Positions 1 through 5,967 of a stretch of 64,000 nucleotides of DNA are shown here, piece after piece. The DNA comes from Pedobacter schmidteae (lineage in GTDB: Bacteria; Bacteroidota; Bacteroidia; Sphingobacteriales; Sphingobacteriaceae): positions 1,299,097 through 1,363,096 of the forward strand of contig NZ_LS999839.1 of the NCBI RefSeq assembly GCF_900564155.1, read 5' to 3'. The position numbers were made by a program, and so were the translations under genes. How positions within the stretch are numbered: position 1 is the first letter of the stretch; each line of letters begins with the position of its first letter. The notes under the pieces are model-generated. The model ran no database searches, had not been told where the DNA came from, and saw only the letters and a program-made list of their open reading frames with translations.

Positions 1-393
1 CTCTTCATTTAATACATGTCTCAAATGACTGGTGTCCCGGCAAATAATTTTGGCAAACATGCTGTAGGCTCCGGTGGTATAATGCAGTTCAACCACTTCT
101 TTAATTTTACTGAGTTGTTCAACTGCATCTTTATACTGAATCCCTTTTTCCAGGTAAATGCCCAAAAAGGCGGTCACATCATATCCGGCCTTTTGAGGGT
201 CAATAATCAGGTGAGATCCCTTAATAATGCCCATTTCCTGTAGTTTTTTCATTCTCACATGTATGGTTCCACCCGAAACAATCAGATCTTTTGCAATTTC
301 TGTATAGGGTTTGGTAGCGTCATGCATCAATTGTTTTAAGATGTCGATATCCAGGTTATCAATTTCTAAATTTTGGCTTTCTTTTCTAAGCAT
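1..393 (-). CDS. Lrp/AsnC-family transcriptional regulator, 3' end outside window
   Basis: The reading frame opens with ATG at 393 on the minus strand and stays open to base 1, giving the first 131 residues. The N-terminus (about residues 10-60) reads as an AsnC-type winged helix-turn-helix (DNLDIDILKQLMHDA, then GGTIHVRMKKLQEMGII). From about residue 66 the Lrp ligand-binding/oligomerisation (RAM) beta-strands begin (GYDVTAFLGIYLE). Family members bind an amino acid and control amino-acid metabolism; the ligand is not predictable here. The gene is divergent from the tRNA-like genes at 549-881. The C-terminal few tens of residues lie outside the window. Confidence 0.9.
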   Translation of the reverse strand, partial: MLRKESQNLEIDNLDIDILKQLMHDATKPYTEIAKDLIVSGGTIHVRMKKLQEMGIIKGSHLIIDPQKAGYDVTAFLGIYLEKGIQYKDAVEQLSKIKEVVELHYTTGAYSMFAKIICRDTSHLRHVLNEE

Positions 394-466
394 GATTTTG
401 ATATTTGTTAACGATAATCAAATATAATTATTAATTTGCTAAAAATAAAATTAAATGATTAAAATA

Positions 467-498
467 TTTGCAACATTATGAGGGTGTTGTTACATTTG
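467..498 (+). promoter_or_regulatory. Bacteroidetes-type promoter for the tRNA-like genes
   Basis: A TTTG box (467-470) is followed after 20 bases by TACATTTG (491-498), matching the Bacteroidetes sigma-ABfr consensus TTTG/TAnnTTTG. Transcription would begin near 502, about 45 bases before the first tRNA-like gene. Seen directly; function is inferred from the consensus. Confidence 0.6.
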
Positions 499-548
499 TA
501 TCAAGCAAGTAAGAAAAAAAGATAGTTCTTTAACGTTTGCTTATATTC

Positions 549-656
549 TGTAGGGTGGTGAAATTGGCAGACGCACCTCCTTGTCTCGGTGGTGGAGAAT
601 ATGGAAAACCCGTAAGGGCTAACTACTCCTTGAAGGTTCGACTCCTTCCCCTACAG
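549..656 (+). tRNA. Class-II tRNA-like gene, GUC in anticodon position, long variable arm
   Basis: It folds as a cloverleaf: acceptor TGTAGGG (549-555)/CCCTACA (649-655), D-stem GTG/CGC with loop AAATTGGCAGA containing GG, anticodon stem CCTCC (576-580)/GGTGG (588-592) with a central T-T mismatch, loop TTGTCTC, T-arm GAAGG-TTCGACT-CCTTC (632-648), discriminator G656. The variable region is 39 nt (593-631), with basal stem GGAG/CTCC and an inner CCC-GTAA-GGG hairpin. The D-loop resembles tRNA-Leu, but the triplet at 34-36 reads GTC (Asp) and residue 37 is T. CCA is not encoded (CAA follows). Whether it is aminoacylated or used by the ribosome cannot be told from sequence. Confidence 0.65.
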
Positions 657-659
657 CAA

Positions 660-708
660 TTAAGTAGTAAGATTAGCAATCAACCTAAACCAAAATCTTA
701 CTACTTAA
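660..708 (+). repeat. Perfect 15-bp inverted repeat between the two tRNA-like genes
   Basis: The arms at 660-674 and 694-708 are exact reverse complements (TTAAGTAGTAAGATT and its complement). The 19-nt loop carries most of the motif TCAACCTAAACCAAA (680-694), which recurs exactly at 3035-3049 in the trp leader. The 3' side is followed by an A-run, not a U-tract, so this does not look like an intrinsic terminator on either strand. It could be a processing hairpin between the two small RNAs. Confidence 0.7.
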
Positions 709-736
709 TATAAAAAAAAATAGTACTTTTAAATTA

Positions 737-881
737 TGTTGGGTGGTGAAATTGGCAGACACGCCTTCTTGTCTCGGTGGTGGGGATAAATGGATAAACG
801 CAGTTTATGGGTTGACCACAAATTAATTTTTGAACTGTAGCTAACTACCCCTTGAAGGTTCGACTCCTTCCCCAACAGCCA
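737..881 (+). tRNA. Second class-II tRNA-like gene, 73-nt variable region, encoded CCA
   Basis: Paralogue of the gene at 549. Acceptor TGTTGGG (737-743)/CCCAACA (871-877), D-stem GTG/CAC, identical D-loop, anticodon stem CCTTC/GGTGG with the same T-T mismatch, identical loop TTGTCTC (769-775), identical T-arm (854-870), discriminator G878 and encoded CCA (879-881). The variable region (781-853) is 73 nt, with basal stem GGGG/CCCC and an inner CAGTT/AACTG stem; both copies share GCTAACTAC just before the 3' basal strand. Acceptor bases differ in compensating pairs between the copies, which supports a conserved RNA fold. Confidence 0.65.
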
Positions 882-913
882 GTTTTTTTATGAATAATAA
901 GTTAGTTAAAAAC

Positions 914-944
914 GAGTAATCTTGGATGAGATTACTCTTTTTTT
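914..944 (+). terminator. Intrinsic terminator after the tRNA-like genes
   Basis: GAGTAATCT (914-922), 6-nt loop, AGATTACTC (929-937), then seven T (938-944). It ends the plus-strand transcript just before the convergent gene whose stop is at 947. Confidence 0.85.
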
Positions 945-946
945 GC

Positions 947-1384
947 TTATTGCTCTGCCAGGCTCTTAAGATTTGTTAAAGCTTTTGGCCACATCTCGGT
1001 AAACATCTCTTTGTATTCATCAGTAATGTCCATATCGATAGCTACTTCTGTAGCGCCATTTATGTTCTTAAGCCTGTAGTTTTCATGTGCCCCTGCCCAT
1101 GCCTTTACCTCTTCGCTGGTCAGATCCTCAACACCGTCTTTCACAAAACCTAAATGCTCAATAGACATGTATTCGTTGGGTATGTTTTCTGCTACTCTCG
1201 ATACCATGCCCTGTCCCTTACCATCCAGAAATAGAATTTTGCTTCCTTTTTTCCAGTCGGTGTGCGCAGAGGATTCTTCACTGAAGGCGGTGGTCCACTG
1301 ACGGTAGGTCTCATCTTCCCATAAGGTTTTCCATACTTTTTCGGAAGAAGCGTTAATTAAGATATTGAATTTTAATTTTTCCAT
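947..1384 (-). CDS. SRPBCC (START/AHSA1-like) domain protein
   Basis: The 145-residue protein is a single SRPBCC/AHSA1-type domain. It opens with the family's first strand and helix (KLKFNILINASSEKVWKTLW) and has the later strand/helix (GAHENYRLKNINGATEVAID) and a long C-terminal helix ending LTNLKSLAEQ. These folds form hydrophobic ligand pockets and the family has no single function; I cannot name a ligand. It lies 10 bases downstream of the DUF1801 gene in the same direction, so the two are probably co-transcribed. SRPBCC/DUF1801 pairing is common in small stress- or metabolite-related operons, but no role is established here. Confidence 0.85.
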   Translation of the reverse strand: MEKLKFNILINASSEKVWKTLWEDETYRQWTTAFSEESSAHTDWKKGSKILFLDGKGQGMVSRVAENIPNEYMSIEHLGFVKDGVEDLTSEEVKAWAGAHENYRLKNINGATEVAIDMDITDEYKEMFTEMWPKALTNLKSLAEQ

Positions 1385-1394
1385 AGTTGTAAAT

Positions 1395-1793
1395 TTATGA
1401 GGTTAATTGCTTTGCTTTTTTTTGCTGAGCAGTTTCTATATTTTCTTTCACCCTAAACCGGGTCATTTCTTTAATTAATTTTAAGGGTAAGGTTTGGTTG
1501 AGCGGTAATTGAATAGCCGATTTGCTCACTTTGTAAGCCGATAGCTCATTTCTAAACACTTCATATACCTTAGATGGCGGGATAGAAATAGAGATATGAT
1601 TGGTGTAAGCCGAGTAAAAAATAAGCATGCCATGGAGTTTAAAGGCCGGAATGTTGTAACTGATTAATTCTTCTGCTTCAGGGGCGCTTTCTTTAATTGT
1701 TTCTCTGATGACTTCCAGTAGAAATTGTACGTTTTCGGGAAACGTATCGATGTATTCTTCAACGGTCTTAAATTTTGTTTTTTCGGTACTCAT
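1395..1793 (-). CDS. DUF1801 (YdhG-like) domain protein
   Basis: 132 residues matching DUF1801. Typical features are the helix after the start (KTVEEYIDTFPENVQFLLEV), the core SYNIPAFKLHGMLIFYSAY and the strand HISISIPP (which normally reads IGFYP in relatives). The family includes the Bacillus YdhG/FrataxIn-like proteins proposed to chaperone iron; many members are unassigned. It is the first gene of a probable two-gene unit with the SRPBCC protein. The C-terminus is Lys/Gln-rich. Domain assignment is firm, function is not. Confidence 0.85.
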   Translation of the reverse strand: MSTEKTKFKTVEEYIDTFPENVQFLLEVIRETIKESAPEAEELISYNIPAFKLHGMLIFYSAYTNHISISIPPSKVYEVFRNELSAYKVSKSAIQLPLNQTLPLKLIKEMTRFRVKENIETAQQKKAKQLTS

Positions 1794-1925
1794 TCTCTTT
1801 TCGCTTTAGGGTTGAATACAAATATCGCAGCTAATTGTTTTTTTTGCAGGGGGCGTTGGCGACAATTTTAGGGGAGGTTTACGTCAAAAGATTTGTAACT
1901 TGGGGCAAACCAAATAAACCCTTTA

Positions 1926-2381
1926 ATGATGAAGATACTTAAATACACTTCTGCTTATAAAGCGCAATGCCTGGAAATTTTCGAGAGTAATATGCCTAAA
2001 TTCTTTGCCTTAGAAGAGGAAAAGCTATTTATTGATTTTTTAGATCACGATATTGAAGACAATTACTATGTGGTAGAAAACGAAGGAACGATTGTAGCCT
2101 GCGGAGGTATTTTTTTGGATGAGGATAGTGATGAGGCAGGTTTATCCTGGGGGATGGTACATTCTAGCCAGCATAAAACCGGTGTTGGTAAAATGCTTAC
2201 CGAATATAGAATTCAGCTGCTGAAAAAAGTATATCCTGATAAAGTTTATAAGGTAGATACCTCCCAGCATACAGCTGGATTTTACCTGAAAAGAGGTTTT
2301 AAGACGATTGAAGTAATTCCGGATGGCTTTGCAAAAGGAATTGATAAATATATAATGAAAATGGAGAGATTAGACGGATAG
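1926..2381 (+). CDS. GNAT-family N-acetyltransferase
   Basis: 151 residues with the GNAT order: an N-terminal strand/helix (MMKILKYTSAYKAQCLEIF), central strands (NYYVVENEGTIVACGGIFL), the acetyl-CoA loop region around HKTGVGKMLTEYRI (the Q/RxxGxG/A variant) and the C-terminal YLKRGFKTIEVIPDGF with the family's GF turn. The substrate is unknown. It stands alone between the minus-strand DUF1801 gene and a membrane-protein gene. Two Met codons begin the frame (1926, 1929); either could be used. Confidence 0.85.
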   Translation: MMKILKYTSAYKAQCLEIFESNMPKFFALEEEKLFIDFLDHDIEDNYYVVENEGTIVACGGIFLDEDSDEAGLSWGMVHSSQHKTGVGKMLTEYRIQLLKKVYPDKVYKVDTSQHTAGFYLKRGFKTIEVIPDGFAKGIDKYIMKMERLDG

Positions 2382-2421
2382 GTAATTTATAATGATTCTA
2401 AAAAATATTTACAGTTTGCCT

Positions 2422-2455
2422 TTTGTCCTAATCAAAAAGTAATTAGTTAAGTTTG
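2422..2455 (+). promoter_or_regulatory. Promoter for the membrane protein at 2472
   Basis: TTTG (2422-2425), 22 bases, TAAGTTTG (2448-2455), then ATG at 2472, so the leader would be about 12-15 nt. Matches the Bacteroidetes consensus. Confidence 0.5.
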
Positions 2456-2471
2456 AAAGAAAAACTTTTTT

Positions 2472-2900
2472 ATGTATCAGATTTTAAAAAGCGCACATTC
2501 AGGTTGGCGTTACCTGGTTTTAATTTTATTGGTAGTTGCAATTATTCAGGCACTTGCCGGTTGGCTGGGTAAAAAGCCTTATACTGAGGGGAACAGAAAA
2601 ATAAATCTTTTCACATTAATATTTGTACATACTCAGATCCTAATTGGATTGGTATTGTATTTTGTGAGCCCACTTGTTGAGGCCGGTATAAGATATTGGA
2701 AGATGGAGCATATAGGGATGATGATTTTTGCTGCTATTTTAGTTACAATAGGCAATGCAAGGTCAAAAAAAGGGGATGTTCCGGCAGCGAAACATAAAGC
2801 TGTGGCGCTTTATTTCGGACTTGCATTGATCATTATTATAGCGTCAATTATACAAATGACAATGGTAGATCCGACGCGTTCATTTTTCGGTGTTTCATAA
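2472..2900 (+). CDS. Four-helix integral membrane protein, cytochrome-b-like
   Basis: 142 residues with four predicted membrane segments (about 12-32, 46-68, 80-95, 108-130). Histidines sit at or near the ends of the segments (H9 in SAHSGWRY, H53 in VHTQ, H80 in EHIGMM, H108 in AKHKAV), a layout seen in b-type heme proteins. Bacteroidetes relatives are often annotated loosely as cytochrome b or hypothetical; heme binding is inference. It has its own promoter and is followed by the trp leader, so it is unlikely to belong to the trp operon. Confidence 0.7.
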   Translation: MYQILKSAHSGWRYLVLILLVVAIIQALAGWLGKKPYTEGNRKINLFTLIFVHTQILIGLVLYFVSPLVEAGIRYWKMEHIGMMIFAAILVTIGNARSKKGDVPAAKHKAVALYFGLALIIIIASIIQMTMVDPTRSFFGVS

Positions 2901-2916
2901 AAATTACAAATTTAAT

Positions 2917-2946
2917 TTTGCTTTGTTAGATTTATTTATATTTTTG
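2917..2946 (+). promoter_or_regulatory. trp operon promoter
   Basis: TTTG (2917-2920), 18 bases, TATTTTTG (2939-2946). Transcription would begin around 2950, only a few bases before the leader-peptide ATG at 2953, so the leader peptide may be read from a nearly leaderless transcript. Confidence 0.55.
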
Positions 2947-2952
2947 TGACAT

Positions 2953-3030
2953 ATGATTAACAATATACATACATGGCAGTGGCGCAGTGCTCTTCAAAAG
3001 AGTCTTGTCGTAGCCTTGTGTACCTTATAG
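2953..3030 (+). CDS. trpL: trp operon leader peptide (25 aa, Trp-Gln-Trp)
   Basis: A short frame from ATG 2953 to TAG 3028-3030 encodes MINNIHTWQWRSALQKSLVV followed by five more residues. The two near-adjacent Trp codons (TGG at 2974 and 2980) lie upstream of an intrinsic terminator (3060-3091) that precedes trpE. This is the arrangement of a ribosome-mediated attenuator: stalling at the Trp codons when charged tRNA-Trp is scarce would favour an antiterminator. Bacteroidetes trp leaders of this kind are known (the Bacteroid-trp motif). I did not resolve the competing antiterminator helix. Confidence 0.75.
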   Translation: MINNIHTWQWRSALQKSLVVALCTL

Positions 3031-3059
3031 TTTATCAACCTAAACCAAACCACATTGAG

Positions 3060-3091
3060 AACCCGACGTAGACCACACGTCGGGTTTTTTT
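3060..3091 (+). terminator. trp attenuator terminator
   Basis: AACCCGACGT (3060-3069), loop AGACCAC, ACGTCGGGTT (3077-3086), T-run through 3091. It lies 30 nt after the leader-peptide stop and 46 nt before the trpE start, the position expected for a transcription attenuator. Confidence 0.85.
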
Positions 3092-3136
3092 ATATAGCTA
3101 ATTTTTAAAATATACTGAACAGAATTCAGAGAGACA

Positions 3137-4546
3137 ATGCACATGAGTAATTACCTAATTAAAACAACTTCAAAGAAAAGGCTGGCCGATACAACTACTC
3201 CGGTGAGCATTTATCTTCGTTTAAGAGATGTATTCCCAAATACCATTCTGTTGGAAAGTTCCGATTATCACAGCCGGTCCAACTCCGTAAGTTATGTTTG
3301 CGCCGAGCCCGTTGCAGGGATTGTGTTGAAGGATAGTTTGTTGTCTACTTATTTTCCAGACGGACAAGGTCAGGAAAAGGCCAAATTCGTTCTGGCACAG
3401 GAAATTGAGGCTTTCAAAGCTGCGTTTACGCCAGATCATGTAGAAGATTCGAGGTATATTTCCAGTGGTTTGTTCGGTTATTTTACCTGGAATGCGGTTC
3501 AACATTTTGAGGATATTAAATTTAGTGCTGTAACACCGAAGGAACAGGAAATCCCGGTTATGCAATATCATATCTATCGGTACATTATTGCTATTGATCA
3601 CTTTAAAAATGAGATCACCCTGTTCAAAAATACCTTTAATGACGACGATAATGATGATTTGGAAAAGCTGGAGTACATTATTCAGAACAAAAATTTTCCG
3701 GAATATAGCTTCAAAATTGATGGAGAAGAACAGTCAAACCTGAGCAATGAAGGGTTTATGGATATTGTGGAGAAGATGAAAAAACACATTTTGCGTGGAG
3801 ATGTATTCCAGATCGTACCTTCCAGGGCTTATAATCAGGGCTTTTTAGGAGATGAATTTAATGTTTATCGGTGCTTGAGGTCAATTAATCCCTCCCCTTA
3901 TTTGTTTTATTTTGACTACGGCAGTTTTAAACTTTTTGGTTCTTCGCCCGAAGCACAGATTACCATAAAGGACAATGTGGCCAATATTTTTCCTATTGCC
4001 GGTACTTTTAAACGCACAGGTAATGATGAAGAAGATGCCGAGCTGGCACGCAAGCTGGAGCAGGATCCTAAGGAAAGTGCCGAGCACGTGATGCTGGTAG
4101 ATCTGGCGAGAAATGACCTGAGCAGACATTGTAGTGGAGTAGAGGTGAAGTCTTTTAAAGAAGTACAATATTATTCGCACCTGATCCATCTGGTTTCTAA
4201 AGTGAGTGGTAATCTGCAAACCGATACCTCTGCGTTTAAGGTTGTTGCCGACACTTATCCTGCAGGTACATTAAGTGGTGCGCCAAAATACAGAGCTATG
4301 CAGCTGATTGATGAGTATGAAGGTCTGGGGCGTAATTTTTATGCCGGAGCTATTGGATACATGGGGTTTAACGACCAGTTTAACCATGCCATTATGATCA
4401 GAACTTTTATGAGTAAAAATAATCAGTTGCACTATAGGGCTGGAGCAGGTATTGTGGCCGATTCGGTTGCAGTAAATGAATTAAATGAGGTAAATAACAA
4501 AATTGCGGCCCTGCGCAAAGCAATACAAATGGCTACAGATATTTAA
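3137..4546 (+). CDS. trpE: Anthranilate synthase component I
   Basis: 469 residues. TrpE converts chorismate to anthranilate using ammonia from TrpG, the first step of tryptophan synthesis. The N-terminal domain holds the LLES motif (about 38-41) and the central part NPSPYLF, both of which form the Trp feedback site in characterised TrpE, so the enzyme is probably Trp-inhibited. The C-terminal chorismate-binding domain shows GDVFQIVPSR, FGSSPE, PIAGTFKRTG, DLARNDLSRHC, PAGTLSGAPK and the terminal RAGAGIVADS. It sits behind the attenuator and is followed after 4 nt by trpG. The start could be Met1 or Met3 (MHMSN). Confidence 0.96.
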   Translation: MHMSNYLIKTTSKKRLADTTTPVSIYLRLRDVFPNTILLESSDYHSRSNSVSYVCAEPVAGIVLKDSLLSTYFPDGQGQEKAKFVLAQEIEAFKAAFTPDHVEDSRYISSGLFGYFTWNAVQHFEDIKFSAVTPKEQEIPVMQYHIYRYIIAIDHFKNEITLFKNTFNDDDNDDLEKLEYIIQNKNFPEYSFKIDGEEQSNLSNEGFMDIVEKMKKHILRGDVFQIVPSRAYNQGFLGDEFNVYRCLRSINPSPYLFYFDYGSFKLFGSSPEAQITIKDNVANIFPIAGTFKRTGNDEEDAELARKLEQDPKESAEHVMLVDLARNDLSRHCSGVEVKSFKEVQYYSHLIHLVSKVSGNLQTDTSAFKVVADTYPAGTLSGAPKYRAMQLIDEYEGLGRNFYAGAIGYMGFNDQFNHAIMIRTFMSKNNQLHYRAGAGIVADSVAVNELNEVNNKIAALRKAIQMATDI

Positions 4547-4550
4547 GAAA

Positions 4551-5135
4551 ATGGACAAGAGCATACAAAAGAAAATATTGGTTATTGATAATTACGACTC
4601 TTTTACCTATAATTTAGTACATCTGGTAAACGAACTGGGTAGAGATGTGGAGGTTTGGAGGAATGATAAGTTTGACCTTGTTGATGTAGAACAGTTCGAT
4701 AAAATAATTTTATCGCCTGGCCCGGGTATACCCGAAGAAGCAGGTCTTTTACTGGAGGTAATCAAGACTTATGCCCCTACAAAAAGTATCTTTGGTGTTT
4801 GTTTAGGTCAACAGGCCATTGCTGAAGCTTTCGGTGGAACTTTGTTAAATTTGGGCAGGCCAATGCACGGGATTGCTACACCAATACAAGTACTGGACAA
4901 AGAAGAAATGTTGTTTAGGGATTGTCCCGAGACCATAAATGTTGGTCGTTATCATTCCTGGGTAGTAAGCAATGAAGGCTTACCCGATTGTTTTACCATA
5001 ACAGCTACTGATGCGGATGCGGAGATTATGGCGCTAAGACATAACGAGTTCGATGTACGTGGGGTTCAGTTTCATCCGGAAAGCGTGTTGACAGAGTATG
5101 GAAAACAAATGATGAAAAATTGGTTAGAGGGTTGA
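4551..5135 (+). CDS. trpG: Anthranilate synthase component II, glutamine amidotransferase
   Basis: 194 residues; a class-I glutamine amidotransferase that supplies ammonia to TrpE. Motifs are DNYDSFTYNLVH at the start, ILSPGPGIP, the nucleophile region FGVCLGQQAIAEAFGG and the His/Glu pair in GVQFHPES. The frame is open upstream to 4503 inside trpE, but the ATG at 4551 gives the canonical N-terminus and a 4-nt intergenic gap. In many bacteria the same subunit also serves aminodeoxychorismate synthase (PabA); that dual role is possible here but unproved. Confidence 0.95.
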   Translation: MDKSIQKKILVIDNYDSFTYNLVHLVNELGRDVEVWRNDKFDLVDVEQFDKIILSPGPGIPEEAGLLLEVIKTYAPTKSIFGVCLGQQAIAEAFGGTLLNLGRPMHGIATPIQVLDKEEMLFRDCPETINVGRYHSWVVSNEGLPDCFTITATDADAEIMALRHNEFDVRGVQFHPESVLTEYGKQMMKNWLEG

Positions 5136-5153
5136 TTTTAAAGGTTATCAGAT

Positions 5154-5945
5154 ATGACTATTTTAGATAAAATTGTATTGCGTAAAAGGGAAGAGGTGGC
5201 GCTGGCTAAACAGACTGTTTCCATTAAAGAACTGGAAGCGGCCATTCATTTTAACCGTGTCCCTTATTCCTTCGAAACTTTTTTACTGGCGGAAGAAAGA
5301 ACCGGTATCATTGCGGAGTTTAAGCGAAAATCTCCTTCGAAAGGAATTATTAATGACAAAGTGACGGTAGCTGAAGTTACTCAGGGTTATGCCGCTGCGG
5401 GCGCCTCTGCTTTGTCGGTGCTAACCGATACCGATTATTTTGGCGGACACGCGAATGATCTTTTGGAGGCCAGGGCAGCTAACCAGATTCCTATCCTTCG
5501 CAAAGATTTTATGATTGATGAATATCAGATTATCGAGGCCAAGGCTATGGGGGCCGATATTATTCTGCTGATTGCAGCTATTTTAAGTCCGGATGAAATT
5601 GAACATCTTACCGAAGTAGCCAAAGGGTTGGGCTTAAATGTGTTATTGGAAGTGCATAACCTGGAAGAACTGCAGAGAAGCCTTATCCCTGAGTTGGATG
5701 CCATAGGAGTAAACAATCGTAACCTGGCTGATTTTTCAGTAAACATACAGACCTCTTTCGATTTGGTAGATGAGATCCCTGACGACTTCCTTAAGATTTC
5801 TGAAAGTGCCATTAGTGATCCCAAAATTATCAACCAGTTGCGGGATGCAGGTTTTGACGGTTTTCTTATCGGCGAGAATTTTATGAAAACCGCGCACCCG
5901 GGAGCAGCGATGTCAGACTTTGTCAGAAACATGATCTCGGTATAA
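5154..5945 (+). CDS. trpC: Indole-3-glycerol-phosphate synthase
   Basis: 263 residues, a single (beta/alpha)8 barrel. It cyclises and decarboxylates CdRP to indole-3-glycerol phosphate. Signature residues are EFKRKSPSKG (about 55-64, with the catalytic Lys), LRKDFMIDEYQI, GVNNRNLADF and the phosphate-binding end SESAIS...GFLIGENFM. It is a stand-alone TrpC, not fused to TrpF. It follows trpG by 18 nt, where trpD would normally lie; trpD, trpF, trpB and trpA are not in this window. Confidence 0.95.
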   Translation: MTILDKIVLRKREEVALAKQTVSIKELEAAIHFNRVPYSFETFLLAEERTGIIAEFKRKSPSKGIINDKVTVAEVTQGYAAAGASALSVLTDTDYFGGHANDLLEARAANQIPILRKDFMIDEYQIIEAKAMGADIILLIAAILSPDEIEHLTEVAKGLGLNVLLEVHNLEELQRSLIPELDAIGVNNRNLADFSVNIQTSFDLVDEIPDDFLKISESAISDPKIINQLRDAGFDGFLIGENFMKTAHPGAAMSDFVRNMISV

Positions 5946-5951
5946 CTTTTG

Positions 5952-5959
5952 TATCTTTG
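5952..5959 (+). promoter_or_regulatory. -7 promoter element just before hflX
   Basis: TATCTTTG matches TAnnTTTG exactly but ends only 8 bases before the hflX ATG (5968). A transcript from it would have essentially no leader. No convincing -33 TTTG box was seen at the usual distance. Confidence 0.4.
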
Positions 5960-5967
5960 TATTTTAC

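Noticed and set aside
549..656. Ordinary tRNA-Leu or tRNA-Asp call
   Set aside because: Leu-type D-loop with GUC anticodon, U37, stem mismatch and a 39-nt variable region fit neither family cleanly.
660..720. Hairpin after the first tRNA-like gene as an intrinsic terminator
   Set aside because: It is followed by an A-run, not T, on the plus strand and has no T-run on the minus strand.
2973..3071. A 32-codon frame (ATG 2973) in the trp leader
   Set aside because: A frame two bases off (ATG 2953) carries TWQW and ends before the terminator, matching an attenuator leader peptide; the longer frame ends inside the terminator stem and has no Trp codons.
3881..4219. Antisense frames inside trpE and other long genes
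   Set aside because: They are shadow frames without start context, domains or codon bias.
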